From Pseudoips prasinana (taxonomy: Eukaryota > Arthropoda > Insecta > Lepidoptera > Nolidae), in the NCBI GenBank assembly GCA_951640165.1, contig OX621247.1, positions 26,200,001-26,264,000 of the forward strand: DNA of 64,000 nucleotides. The letters are read 5' to 3'. Numbering within the stretch: the stretch's first letter is position 1; the number at the start of each line of letters is the position of its first letter. The notes under the pieces are model-generated. The model was not told the DNA's origin. It did no database searches and was given only the letters and a program-made list of their open reading frames with translations. This document shows positions 1 to 9,532 of the stretch, piece by piece. A program made the position numbers and the translations under genes.

Positions 1-2
1 CC

Positions 3-659
3 GGAGTCATTGGCATGAATGAAATGTGCATTATAAAAGGAACAGATTTTACGTTATATTCTATTGAACACCATTCTAACCAAAACAATATGTCTCCTGA
101 TATTTACATACCACAGATTGATCAAATTAACCATATAATTAACATGAGAGTTTTGCCTGTTGAGAATGTCCCAGAAAACCATCTAGACTCCTCCTTCTCT
201 CAGCTCGAAAATGAAATAAAAGACATGAAGTCAAACGCAGATATACCGGATGAAGGATTATCTTACCATCACATTCACCACTACACCATCAGTTATATTT
301 TACTCGTAGCAGGCCTAGGATTTACTGCTACGTGGTTATGGAAAAAAGGATGTTGCAGCATATATAAGAGATCGTCTGCTCGTGGTCGCGGAAGCCCACG
401 ACGAGAGTCGTTGCAACTGCCTCAGCCAGTTCCGAGAGTTACCAGACGACAACCAGGTTCAGTTTCAACTGAACAGCGACAGCTTAGTGCTAAGGAACTA
501 AATAAACCATTGTGTTACAAAGAAGTTCGTAGTGTTCGTAGTGAAAGTGTTCGTAGTGAAAATTTGGCAGACCGTTGGCCAGTTAGGCGCGGCGTAACAA
601 AAAGAAATGACACTTCCCAAGTTGAGAAAGTTTTTACCATAGAGGACACTATTGTTTGA
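3..659 (+). CDS. C-terminal part of a retroelement envelope-like protein (open at the left edge)
   Basis: The frame is open to the left edge of the window, so only the C-terminal part is seen. Counting from the first ATG (position 15), about 90 residues lead to a hydrophobic segment at residues 91-109, followed by a Lys-Lys-Gly-Cys-Cys boundary and a basic tail of about 100 residues. An ectodomain end, one membrane span, juxtamembrane cysteines and a cytoplasmic tail fit the 3' end of an env gene of an insect LTR retroelement. An LTR-like segment and a BEL/Pao-type gag follow immediately, which supports the call. The tail has a short internal repeat encoding Arg-Ser-Val/Glu units (about 525-560). 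No fusion peptide or protease site is visible because the N-terminal part lies outside the window. It could instead be another membrane protein, but the context makes env the best reading. Confidence 0.5.
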   Translation, partial: GVIGMNEMCIIKGTDFTLYSIEHHSNQNNMSPDIYIPQIDQINHIINMRVLPVENVPENHLDSSFSQLENEIKDMKSNADIPDEGLSYHHIHHYTISYILLVAGLGFTATWLWKKGCCSIYKRSSARGRGSPRRESLQLPQPVPRVTRRQPGSVSTEQRQLSAKELNKPLCYKEVRSVRSESVRSENLADRWPVRRGVTKRNDTSQVEKVFTIEDTIV

Positions 660-867
660 TAATTTTCACTATTACTGATTTTACCCTTTTCTGTTTGATT
701 TACTTTATACCATACTTTTAAGTCATTTCATATTCATCATTTTATTGTGTGACGATACATACAAACCATTCTGCTTTATGTTTTTTGCTTTTGCATTATT
801 AGTTAAGATTTTAGTAATTAATTTACATTTTTGATATCATCTTATTTTCATCTTGTGCTCGGGAGCA

Positions 868-1179
868 TGTTCGGAGCTACGCAACCGAACAAGTCAGCGA
901 TTTCCATATCTGCACCGCGAGCACTTTGGTGCGCGTTAACTTTAATAATTTCAGTATAATTTGGAATCAGTTCGCAATCCGCCAGCGACCGAGCTCAATA
1001 CCATTAACCATTTTCTACCACTTTTACCATTTAAATTACCATTTTACCATAAACCATTTTAGTTGATAAATACCATTTTTATAACCATATTTAATTATCT
1101 TTGTAGTATTAAAACCAAGTGTTTCTTAGTGTTAAATATATTAGTTTATAAACCATCTCGTCAGTGTTCTTATTAACCA
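868..1179 (+). mobile_element. Probable LTR of a BEL/Pao-type retrotransposon
   Basis: The stretch lies between an env-like 3' end and a gag start, where a single LTR is expected. It can be read as starting TGTTCGGAGC and ending TTATTAACCA. The leader that follows has GGTCCTTCGAG at 1204-1214, a motif I associate with the region just after the 5' LTR of insect BEL elements. It contains a dense cluster of ACCAT motifs (1001-1095). An alternative 5' end is TGCTCGG at 856. No second LTR copy is in the window, so the boundaries are not confirmed. No polypurine tract or primer-binding site is clearly recognisable. Confidence 0.45.
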
Positions 1180-1407
1180 TAAAAGAGCTCGAAAACGCTA
1201 TATGGTCCTTCGAGAAGAAAGGACTTCGGTTCGCGTGTGACACAATCAAGCGTTATCCTGTGAACAAGGTCCGAGAAACCAGTGGCAGTCTGTTGGAGAG
1301 CAGTCTGACGCAATAAAAGAGCGTAAGGAGAATATAAGGTCAGATCAAACCATTTTATACCTTATACACATATTTTTGGGCGTTTATTTGATTAATTTTT
1401 TATTGAA
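1180..1407 (+). other. Presumed 5' leader of the BEL/Pao element
   Basis: This non-coding stretch between the presumed LTR end and the first gag-frame ATG contains GGTCCTTCGAG near its start and an AATAAA at about 1311. Its role is inferred from position only. Confidence 0.35.
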
Positions 1408-1494
1408 ATGGAGAGCATCGTAGCAAACCAAACTCAAATCTATGACGGTTTAGTTCAGTTGCTAACTAATATCAAAAAAGATGGCGCTAAATGA
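1408..1494 (+). pseudogene. N-terminal gag segment closed by an in-frame TGA
   Basis: An ATG at 1408 opens 28 codons ending in TGA at 1492-1494. The gag ATG at 1501 is in the same frame, two codons after the stop. The last residues before the stop are Lys- and Asp-rich, which resembles the region just upstream of the conserved leucine-rich start of BEL gag proteins. I infer that the original gag began here and that the TGA is a later nonsense mutation. A genuine short upstream frame or programmed readthrough cannot be excluded. Confidence 0.45.
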
Positions 1495-1500
1495 AAAACC

Positions 1501-2766
1501 ATGGATTATTGCAAGAGAAAGTTAGAGCTGTTAGAGACTTATTGGAAGGAGTACCAACAAAACCATAGAAAATGCTGTGAATTTGCTGAATTTGACCATG
1601 AATATTTTACTAAAAATTGTTATGATTTGGCGGAAGAGGTGTATATTTCAGTCAAGGAGCTAATTAATAAAACTTTTGTACAAATGATGTCAACGCAGCA
1701 AATAGTCAGTCAGCCTCCCGTAGAATTGGGAGAGTTTAAACAACCAGTAGATTTCAATAAACCAGAGCAATCTAATCTACAATCAGAGCAAACAAAGCAG
1801 GCAGATTCGGCGAAGGATACGTCCGAATCCCAATCAAACCAAACACAGTCGATAGATAATAGCAAGTTAGACGAATTGATAAAAAAGCAGACCATTCATT
1901 TTAGGGCTTTTTTGAGAACAGTGGCAAATATGGAGATTGACCAGTTAAAAAATAAGTGGGAATTCGAGGATGCCTTTAAATCACTTCAAAGTCGGTGGAC
2001 TATCATAGACAACCTACATTGGGAGATAGAAGGAGAGAACGGCCGAGATAACACATGGTACCAGAGTGAATTTAATAGATATGAAAAGATGTATAACGAC
2101 TTTAAGAAAACCATTAGTTCCCAAATGTGGTCCATGACTCATCGGGAAAATTCGACACCAAAAATGGAAATCCCAGTTTTTAGTGGCAACTACCACAACT
2201 GGACATCCTTCAAGGATTTATTCAGGGAGGCCATCCATAAAAACACCTCCCTCTCAGATGCGCAGAAAATGCAATTTTTGAAAGGAAAAGTTACCGGAGA
2301 AGCTGAGCGTCTGATTCACCATCTACAGATTAGCTCGGATAATTATGAAGCTTGTTGGAATATTTTAAACCATCGTTATGATAACAAAAAGTTGATATTT
2401 ACGTCTCATGTTAACATTTTACTAGGTTTACCAAATATGCAACACCAGTCTATGATAATGATGAAAAAATTGCATGACGTCACAAAAGAAACCCTCCATG
2501 CTATTAAACATCTAGGTGCTGATACAACCACATGGGACCCTTTGCTTGTACATTTGTTAGCTCAAAAATTAGATAGCGAATCTTTCACTGAATATGTTGA
2601 ATCGGTAAAGAAACCAAGAGAATTACCAGTTTTACAAGAATTTTTGGACTTCTTGGAAAGTAAATTTACTACTCTAGAAGTTTCACGCCGCAAAACTGAA
2701 TCATTTAACCAAAAATCAACCATGCAACTCAACCAAAACCATAATTATAACATAATTTTTTTTTAA
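1501..2766 (+). CDS. gag: BEL/Pao-type gag protein, 3' truncated
   Basis: The 421-residue frame has the layout of a BEL/Pao gag. An N-terminal helical segment is rich in Leu, Tyr and charged residues (1-60). A Gln/Ser-rich linker follows (about 70-125). A DUF1759-type region begins near residue 222 with the signature Ile-Pro-Val-Phe-Ser-Gly and runs through Trp-Thr-Ser-Phe-Lys-Asp-Leu-Phe and Leu-Lys-Gly-Lys-Val-Thr-Gly-Glu-Ala to about residue 330. Proteins with this region assemble the retrotransposon core. The frame ends in an Asn-rich tail and a T-run near 2755, before any CCHC zinc knuckle, protease or polymerase, so the element is cut here. An in-frame TGA lies six bases before the ATG. 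The small minus-strand frames across this region are shadows. Confidence 0.75.
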   Translation: MDYCKRKLELLETYWKEYQQNHRKCCEFAEFDHEYFTKNCYDLAEEVYISVKELINKTFVQMMSTQQIVSQPPVELGEFKQPVDFNKPEQSNLQSEQTKQADSAKDTSESQSNQTQSIDNSKLDELIKKQTIHFRAFLRTVANMEIDQLKNKWEFEDAFKSLQSRWTIIDNLHWEIEGENGRDNTWYQSEFNRYEKMYNDFKKTISSQMWSMTHRENSTPKMEIPVFSGNYHNWTSFKDLFREAIHKNTSLSDAQKMQFLKGKVTGEAERLIHHLQISSDNYEACWNILNHRYDNKKLIFTSHVNILLGLPNMQHQSMIMMKKLHDVTKETLHAIKHLGADTTTWDPLLVHLLAQKLDSESFTEYVESVKKPRELPVLQEFLDFLESKFTTLEVSRRKTESFNQKSTMQLNQNHNYNIIFF

Positions 2767-3120
2767 ATCGTCCCTCGCAGTCTAAGTCCGGGTTCAACCT
2801 AGATACTACGATCATCAGGATGTAACCTCTCACCCGTGTCCATTATAATATACAGAAGTAGCAAGCGGGTTAACCGAAGTGACTATGACGACAATCTATC
2901 GTACATTTACAACGCTCTGCTCCCTACATAACCCATATAATAATAATAATAATCAAGCACTCACTCTGTCGCCCTGACTACCGGCGGCCTAGGGCGTATA
3001 ACCCCTCCGCTGGGGGAGCTCTGCTTTTTACGTATTTATTTGTGTATTGTTGTTTTATATATCAATTTTATAAGAATAAATATGTATAAAATATGAAAAT
3101 AAATAAATAAGTTGGAATAA
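2767..3120. repeat. Sequence after the gag break, with a dispersed repeat at 2970-3060
   Basis: No coding frame is seen. The part around 2970-3060 (CTACCGGCGGCCTAGGGCG, then GGGAGCTCTGC and an AT-rich TTTATTT tail) recurs in diverged form at 6895-6970. It is therefore a copy of an unnamed dispersed element, probably a 3' tail. The part before it is unassigned. Confidence 0.4.
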
Positions 3121-3126
3121 TAATAA

Positions 3127-3370
3127 TATCTAGGGACAATGTCACACAGATCATCCTAGCCCCAAATTACGCAAAGCTTGTAGTATGGGTACCAGGCGAC
3201 GATATACATACTTATATAGATAGATAAATACTTATATACATAGAAAACATCCATGACTCAGAAACAAATATTCGTGCTCATCATACAAATATTTGCACTT
3301 ACCGGGATTTGAACCCAGGACCACCAGCTTCGTAGGCAGGAGCACTACCAACTAGGCTACGGTGACCGTA
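3127..3370 (-). mobile_element. SINE family A copy 1 (tRNA-derived)
   Basis: Read on the minus strand it starts CGGTCACCGTAGCCTAGTTGG (the A-box-like part) and has a B-box-like GGTTCAAATCCCGG. A tRNA-unrelated body with TATAAGTA repeats follows, with a TAATAATA-like tail. Three other copies are in the window (10429, 17944, 54114). The B box differs from GGTTCGAATCC by one base. Confidence 0.8.
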
Positions 3371-3835
3371 TACTTACTACCATATCAGAATGTGACTAGC
3401 CTCAAATTAATAACGCTGAATCCTACATACTCTATAAAATTTAAAGTATTATTAAGATTTAAAAGTAGTAAGATGCGGGTTAAAATAAACCCTATATTAA
3501 CATGATACGTATACGGTAGGAGGCTTTTACTACTTCTCCGGACAATAGAGGCGAGCGAGAGGTCATTCTGATAAGCAAAACAAAACTACTCACAACATTA
3601 ATTACTTCACGCCAGAAGGCACTTCCTTTAACTTCGACTGGTAGTACGACAAAGGCTTATGAGAAGATAAGGTTTTTTTTAGGCACGATTTGTGCAACGT
3701 TATCACGCATACACGCGAAACTAGATTGACGAACATGCAAATCAATAATCATTGTAAATAGTACCTTGGACCTTGTTACTTTTTTTTGCGAAGGTATTTC
3801 GTCGAATTTCCTTAGTGTGCTGTATATTATACTGT
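3371..3835. other. No feature seen
   Basis: AT-rich sequence with short non-coding frames only. I see no repeat that recurs in the window. Confidence 0.5.
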
Positions 3836-3846
3836 ACCAGTGGGTA

Positions 3847-4356
3847 GAGATGTAAAATGACTGAATATGACTAGTCACAATTGTCATAAACCTTAAATGA
3901 CCGGTCATTTACTGTCAAATTCAGTCAATTTTACTGAAATATTATTGTCTATTCTCGACTACCACCCAATTATTTATTTATTTAGGTACCCAATTTATAT
4001 GCAAGTTTAAATGAAGAAACGTTTTATTTTCTATTATATCATGAGAGGATAAGACGACATCAAAGTCGATGCGCGAGGCGATGCGACGTTGCCATTTTGT
4101 CTTAAATGCACGCATGATTAGAAATGTAAAATGATTAACACTATATAATAATACTATAAGTCATAAAAACCACTTTTTTGTTTAAATTTAGAAGTTGTAG
4201 ACTTTTATCAACGACAAATATTTTAAAGGTACTAAAATATTACTGAAATCAAATTGCCTGAAAATTACAATTTTTGACAGTTAATGACCATTTTTGACCA
4301 ATTTGACCGTAAATGACAGTCAGTCTAATTCAGTCACTTTAGTCATTTTCAACACC
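3847..4356. mobile_element. MITE-like element flanked by an 11-bp direct repeat
   Basis: The flanks carry the same 11 bases, ACCAGTGGGTA, at 3836-3846 and 4357-4367. The ends are imperfect inverted repeats built of TGAC/GTCA units: AAAATGACTGAA on the left and TTCAGTCACTTTAGTCATTTT on the right. The roughly 510-bp interior has no coding frame, so it is non-autonomous. The superfamily is unresolved: hAT elements duplicate 8 bp, and the 11 bp could be an 8-bp duplication extended by chance. Confidence 0.6.
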
Positions 4357-4367
4357 ACCAGTGGGTA

Positions 4368-4888
4368 AAACTCACCTACAGCGCGTATTGGTAAAACTGT
4401 ATTTCAATAGCGTATATGATTACAACATCAGTTTGCGCCAGTCTAAAACAACGTAGCAATTATTAATGACTTAATATGGTTAACATTTTACCAGGCGCTT
4501 GTAGTCGGTATTTATCTGCCTACATAAAATTATGTACTCCAATTCTCCGTTCTCGATTCTGCCCGTAACTTCTTCTTCTTCTTTATAATAACATAACAGA
4601 TACCTGCTACCCCGAATAATGTTATACGTAGGTATACCAAATATCAACTGAATACGTCATTTAATATATTTAAAATATTACAGGGCAACAGGTTTAAGTC
4701 AACTATCTAATATCTTCCTGTAATTAAAAGGTATATATGTGTTAATCCAAGTAATAAACCTTGTTTGAGCCAAATTTCACCCTCATCCGCGTTACCGTTT
4801 AGCTTGATTTAGTAACAAACATCTAAACATACAAATTTTCACTTTCATAACATACGAAGTGTAGATATCATATATCATAATTAGTATT
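4368..4888. other. No feature seen
   Basis: AT-rich, no convincing frame, and no repeat recognised. Confidence 0.5.
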
Positions 4889-5095
4889 TTTTTTTTTGAA
4901 GGAGTAAGGAGTTTTTATTATGCACCAACCATAACACAATTAAAATTGAGGTACTTAAATTAGGTACACAAAGGCTGGTCTTATCGCTACTGCGATTTCT
5001 TCCAGAGATTTGGCGCCAACGCGGAAAAAGACGCATCGAGGCTATGTTTTATTTTCAAAAACTGGTGTAAATTCGAGTTTTTATGTGTAAATATG
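4889..5095 (-). mobile_element. LINE 3'-UTR fragment with poly(A) tail
   Basis: A T-run at 4889-4899 marks a poly(A) tail on the minus strand. The part near 4979-5006 reads on that strand as GGAAGAAATCGC followed by AGCGATAAGACC, a motif I know from many lepidopteran LINE 3' regions. No coding part remains. Confidence 0.45.
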
Positions 5096-5956
5096 GTGGA
5101 TTTTTAGACATAACATCATCAACAACGTACCAAAACTCCATAAAAGCCTCTAGTAAAGTCTCCACTGCTGTACTGGGGTTGGACAAGGACTATGTATGAC
5201 TTGACTGTGACGGACTTTACTTGACAATGACGGAAATAAATGATATAAAAATATATTTACTGAAGGCTCATAAGGCCAAAGAAGCCAGAGCCGTAAAACG
5301 GAATAAAAAAAAATAGATTTCTTCCATACAACCAAGTATCCATACTTCATGGTTATTCAGAAGAAATTCCCTTTCTTGCGTCTATCTACACCAGTAGACG
5401 AAGGTAAGGGAAATGGGAATATTGGGGAAGGTATGGGCCGGAAACCACACGGCGGCGGTTCAAATCACGGTTACTGACGAGGATGAATGGCACCTTGCCA
5501 TGCATCTCCTCGTCCTCGACTTATTAGGAAAGGTCTGTATAACTTTAGCTGGACGTTAATACCTCAAGATGCGGGCTGCTCATCTGATTTAGGATCAGAT
5601 TCTCCCGACACTTTATCACAAAGGAAGTAAGTGTGGTTTCGTATCACAACTGCATCCACAAACATAGCATCGGCCGTACCAATATGTCACATATAATTAT
5701 GCACATACCTAGAATTCTCATCACAATTTATTGCTTATGAATGTCGTCGGCTGTAATTACATCTCTTACTCGTATATGATGTAACACCAGGCTATTGTTC
5801 ATAAAACAATACGATTTTATTAAAACCTCAGCTAATAAAACTACGAGTAGGATAAGAATTGCGCACGGTGACTTCATGGTAAGAAATTATGGTTTTTTAA
5901 TTCCTCATGAATGAAAAAAACCATAATGTTATGTTAAAGACACGTAGCCGTGTTTC
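5096..5956. other. No feature seen
   Basis: Only short non-coding frames. A GC-richer patch at 5430-5520 (GGGCCGGAAACCAC..., CTCCTCGTCCTCGAC) may be an old repeat, but I cannot assign it. Confidence 0.4.
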
Positions 5957-6118
5957 CTTTTTTAATGGGAGTAGTCGCCTCCCTCTTACCCACCTCTGAA
6001 ATTCCTGTAAGCCAGGATCAAACGCAATGAAATAACACGGAGTGGTGAGGCTCAGGTCACTCCGCGGGAATTACTTTAACTGTCTTAGATCCAGTAGCGA
6101 AAATTAATTGGAAAGAAA
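5957..6118 (-). repeat. Dispersed repeat family D, copy 1
   Basis: About 150 bp shared with 6990-7146 and 34434-34580. On the minus strand it runs from AGACAGTTAAAG through CTGAGCC...CTCA and CTTACAGGAATTTCAG to GTGGGTAAGAGGGAGG, then an A-rich tail. The A-rich end suggests a retroposed SINE-like element. Confidence 0.6.
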
Positions 6119-6552
6119 GACGTTAGCCATGGGCTGGAATTAAATACTAAGTGGAATGAAAAAAGAAAAGAACACCGAATACGACAGAATCAAGGTTTCG
6201 TTTTCTCCTCCTACAAAACTGGAACTACTGGAACTATTTTTCATATATAATTTATTTTTTAAGTTGTCAAGCACAAGAAATAGGTTAACCTGAAGTATTT
6301 TTGTTATGTGCCACTAGATTTGTACACCAGCTATTTATTTTCAGCATACTTAAAGGTTTTGACAGTCATACATAACACTTATACAGAAGAAGGTCCTTAA
6401 AAACGAAACGTTTGGAGTTGTTAGTCACAGATATACATATATTGCAAATAAAAACTTTTGGTCTGGTATTACAATCCAGGAAGAAAAAATATTTATAATT
6501 TTGTATCGTAATATGGTTGCTAGGAAGGTGGATCCTAACATAATGATTGTAG
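6119..6552. other. No feature seen
   Basis: AT-rich, without a frame or a recurring repeat. Confidence 0.45.
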
Positions 6553-6729
6553 TCACACTAATATTATCAAGGCGAAAGTTTGTGAGTGTACATGTTTGTT
6601 ACTTCTTCATGTCTAAACGGCTGTAGCGTAATTAATAAAATTTGGTATGGAGTTAGCTGGTACCCTGGATTAACACATAGGCTATAATTTATAACGTTTA
6701 ACGCGGGTAAAACCGCGAGGTACAGCTAG
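6553..6729 (+). mobile_element. Helitron-like non-autonomous element, family M copy 1
   Basis: It begins TCACACTAATATTAT and ends in CTAG followed by T. A small stem-loop, GCGGGTAAAACCGC, lies about 10 bases before the end. TC at the 5' end, a near-terminal hairpin, CTAG at the 3' end and a following T are the Helitron hallmarks. The 177 bp have no frame. Other copies lie at 28569, 42261 and 63769. Confidence 0.65.
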
Positions 6730-6884
6730 TATTAAATAAAGTAAATGCAACATACTCTATAAAGTGCAGGTACTTTCCCAGCCGACCTGCTCATAGAGCG
6801 AATAAACGCTATGGTCTAGTTTCCACAAGATGTAGAACAATCTTTTTTAATCGAGTTGGTTCTTAGCTAATAATAATAACGGTC

Positions 6885-6970
6885 TCATAGCAAAGAGCCT
6901 CGTCTACTGGCGGCCAAGGGTGTATAAACCTTCGGCAGAAAGAGCTCTATCTTTACGAATTTATTTATAC
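6885..6970. repeat. Second copy of the 2970-3060 repeat
   Basis: CTACTGGCGGCCAAGGG, AGAGCTCT and TTTATTTATA match the 2970-3060 copy with scattered changes. Family D copy 2 follows closely. Confidence 0.45.
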
Positions 6971-6989
6971 AGTAGTGACCCGAAAAATT

Positions 6990-7146
6990 TCGTTCTTTTT
7001 TCAATCGGGACTAGTCCCTCCCTCTTACCCACCACTGCAACTCCTGTAAGCCAGGATCAACAGTGGCACACAATGAAATGACCCTGAGCGGTGAGGCTCA
7101 GGCATGTCCCGGGGAATCGCTTTAACTGTCTTGGATCCCGCAACAA
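6990..7146 (-). repeat. Dispersed repeat family D, copy 2
   Basis: Same order of blocks as the copy at 5957-6118 (CCCTCCCTCTTACCCACC, CTGTAAGCCAGGATCAA, GAGGCTCAGG, TTAACTGTCTTGGATCC), about 1 kb away in the same orientation. The 89-residue frame starting in it is not convincing as a gene. Confidence 0.6.
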
Positions 7147-7660
7147 GTTTAATCAGAAAGAGAAAAAGGAGGAGTTAGAAATTTCGTTCCGCCTAACGCA
7201 ACATTACTTTATATTTCTAAATAAACGTAGCCTAAGTTACACCTTATTCCATCAGCTAACTGCCAATAAAAGTCCCATCAAAATCGGTCCAGCTATTCCA
7301 GAGAATAGCCGGAACAAACAGTCAGGCGGCAGACAAAAATTGTTATTTTGGTTTATGTAACGTATATATATTCATATACATGTAGTAAAAAACGGTTATT
7401 TCAATATTACAAACAGACACTCCAATTTTATCTATATGTATGTGGTATGTATAGGTGTATAGATTATACGTATAGATTATAAATAAATTATTACCTATGT
7501 CCTTGATTATTGCACCGTTATTTATTAATAACAAATATCGTAATCATGCAGTGGCTTTTGGGCTATGTCTAGTATTTTATTGTGTCGATTAGCACAGATA
7601 ATACATAATGCTTGTTCGGTTCGTTTTAGTATTTTTGTTCTGACGATCTCGGATTCGGAT
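7147..7660. other. No feature seen
   Basis: AT-rich with TATA/CATA-rich stretches; no gene seen. Confidence 0.45.
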
Positions 7661-7772
7661 CTGGAAATCGCTGGATGCGGATAGCGCAAGACCGGCCATT
7701 GTGGAGATCTTTGGGGGAGGCCTTTGTCCAGCAGTGGACGTCTTTTGGCTGATATGATGATGATGATGATCT
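7661..7772 (+). mobile_element. RTE-like LINE 3'-end fragment with GATGAT tail
   Basis: GGAAATCGCTGGATGCGG, GCAAGACCGG, GTGGAGATCTTTGGGGGAGG and GTCCAGCAGTGGACGTC are followed by a GATGATGATG microsatellite. The larger copies at 52024 and 55733 show that this is the last coding part and tail of a reverse-transcriptase element. Ending in a short tandem repeat is usual for the RTE clade. Confidence 0.7.
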
Positions 7773-7947
7773 CGGATTTGCATGACATGTGTACTACCAA
7801 TAGAAGTCTCTATTTGTTGTGGTATGTAATTGCGGTAATTGTGTTATTTATTTTTGTCCGTCATTTAATATGTATTAATATATTTACGAGTAGCATTGAT
7901 TTTTAACGATTATTACTTAAGGATAAGTTCGCACCCACCTTACACAC

Positions 7948-8005
7948 CCTCAAACACAAACTGACACACACACACGCACGCACACACACACATACACACA
8001 CAACA
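7948..8005. repeat. CA-dinucleotide microsatellite
   Basis: An interrupted (CA)n run with CACG and CATA variants. A similar run is at 20957-21000. Confidence 0.85.
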
Positions 8006-8074
8006 TTTTTCTACAATATTTTTTTTGTATTTTTGTTTAAATATTACATAGATAGCTTTAATATATATGTATAT

Positions 8075-8114
8075 GGACAAAAAACTTACTACTTCTTGAG
8101 TAAGTTTTTTGTCC
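8075..8114. repeat. Perfect 16-bp-arm hairpin
   Basis: GGACAAAAAACTTACT at 8075-8090 and its exact reverse complement at 8099-8114, with an 8-base loop. No gene is nearby, so its function is unknown. Confidence 0.75.
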
Positions 8115-8154
8115 AATCACACTTCACCATAAACCTAGTGTGTAAATTGTCTTA

Positions 8155-8372
8155 TGAAATAATATAAAATAAAATAAAAAGGTTTTTATTCACGTAGACT
8201 TTAAAAAAGCGCTTGTAAATAGTCAGAACATGTTTTTAGTAATATAGTTGTATACATTATTATTTCTAGTAACATAGATATTTAGGTACAAATTGTATTT
8301 ATAAAAGAAATAATTTATAAAATTAATTTTATTATAGCAATGATATTTAGCTAGGCTCTATAAAATATTAAA
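8155..8372 (-). mobile_element. LINE 3'-UTR, minus-strand copy
   Basis: This is the reverse complement of 9178-9378, including AAGTCTACGTGAATAAAAACC, ACATGTTCTGACTATTT and TACCTAAATATCTATG. A third copy is at 26415-26553. The AT tail points left, so the copy is on the minus strand and truncated at its 5' end. Confidence 0.7.
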
Positions 8373-8434
8373 CTAAAATGATATCATTACAATAATCAGA
8401 AATTCATTCGTGTATATATTTCATAATTCAAATA

Positions 8435-9378
8435 TAATGCCATGCCAGGCTTTAGAGTAAGCAAAACTAATAAATCATTTTTAGGAAATTGTATTAGGTT
8501 TTATAACAAGCTTCCTACTCAAATTACTGATCTGCCTGACACAAGTTTTAACACACAAGTTTTAAACGTATACTTATGGCTAGGGGTTATTACACCACTA
8601 AAGAGTACATCGATGACAAAGACGTCTGGCTCTCACTTCCTACCTGCACATTGCTCGCTGGAGATCTTGTAGCCATATAGACATGACTGATCTGCTGAGT
8701 TACGTGAACTATCTGTAAATGATTGCTATCATATACTTAATTTAAAATTATTGACTCTGTCTCAAAATGAATAATGTTATTGTTTCGAAGTTTTTCTTTT
8801 GTATATTAGGTATACAAAAGATCTAAAATAATAAGCATTCAGACAACCGATCGAGCATATATTGTGTTCGCCTACTAAATAATTACTCTAATTGGACCAA
8901 ATCCCGTGTTCATGCCCGCTTGAGTATGTTTCGCCGGACCGTCTCAACTGGGTCGTGTTGAAACCGGTAGTAGATGAACCCACTGAGTTTGTTTCGCTGG
9001 GTCTTCTCAGTTGGGGCGCATTGGATCCGGTGGTAGCATTAAAGCGCGACCGTCGTTATTAACATAAGGTCCGTCATAATAATAATACCTTTAATGTAGA
9101 CAGAACCATTGACAATATGTAGTAAAAATATTAGACTTAAACTAGATTATTAAACATAATCTCTTGACAATAACTTGATACGAGCTAGCTAAATATCATT
9201 TCTGTAATAAAATAAATTTTATAAATGTTTTCATACAAGATGTACCTAAATATCTATGTTACTAGAAATAATATCTAATGTATACAACTATATTACTACA
9301 AACATGTTCTGACTATTTACAAGCGCTTATTTAAAGTCTACGTGAATAAAAACCTTTTTTATTTTTTATTTATTTTAT
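8435..9378 (+). mobile_element. LINE 3'-end fragment (reverse-transcriptase C-terminus plus 3' UTR)
   Basis: Positions 8442-8565 encode Phe-Leu-Gly-Asn-Cys-Ile-Arg-Phe-Tyr-Asn-Lys-Leu-Pro, typical of the extreme C-terminus of a CR1/Jockey-group reverse transcriptase. The continuation (Arg-Gly-Tyr-Tyr-Thr-Thr-Lys-Glu-Tyr-Ile-Asp) is in another frame from about 8570 to a stop near 8682, so there is a frameshift. The 3' UTR block (9178-9350) and an A/T-rich tail follow. Position 8800-9178 also holds the imperfect duplication listed separately. No function remains. Confidence 0.65.
8932..9040. repeat. Imperfect direct duplication of about 53 bp
   Basis: TGAGTATGTTTCGCCGG...ACCGGTAGTAG (8932-8984) and TGAGTTTGTTTCGCTGG...CCGGTGGTAG (8990-9038) align along their length with many changes. 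They lie within the LINE 3' region. Confidence 0.55.
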
Positions 9379-9435
9379 TTTTAATAAATAATAATACCAA
9401 TAAAATTATCTTAACCTCATGTAACCAGTATCGTC

Positions 9436-9532
9436 CTGGAAATCGCTGGATGCGTATAGGGCAAGACCGACAATTGCGGAGATCTTTGCAGGAGGTCTTT
9501 GTACAGCTGTGGGCTGATATGATGATGATGTA
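9436..9532 (+). mobile_element. RTE-like LINE 3'-end fragment with GATGAT tail
   Basis: A diverged copy of the 7661-7772 block (GGAAATCGCTGGATGCGTAT, GGAGATCTTTGCAGGAGG) ending in ATGATGATG. It abuts the AT tail of the LINE ending at about 9378. Confidence 0.65.

Noticed and set aside
8075..8114. Rho-independent terminator-like hairpin
   Set aside because: The shape fits, but bacterial terminators do not apply in this genome and no gene ends here.
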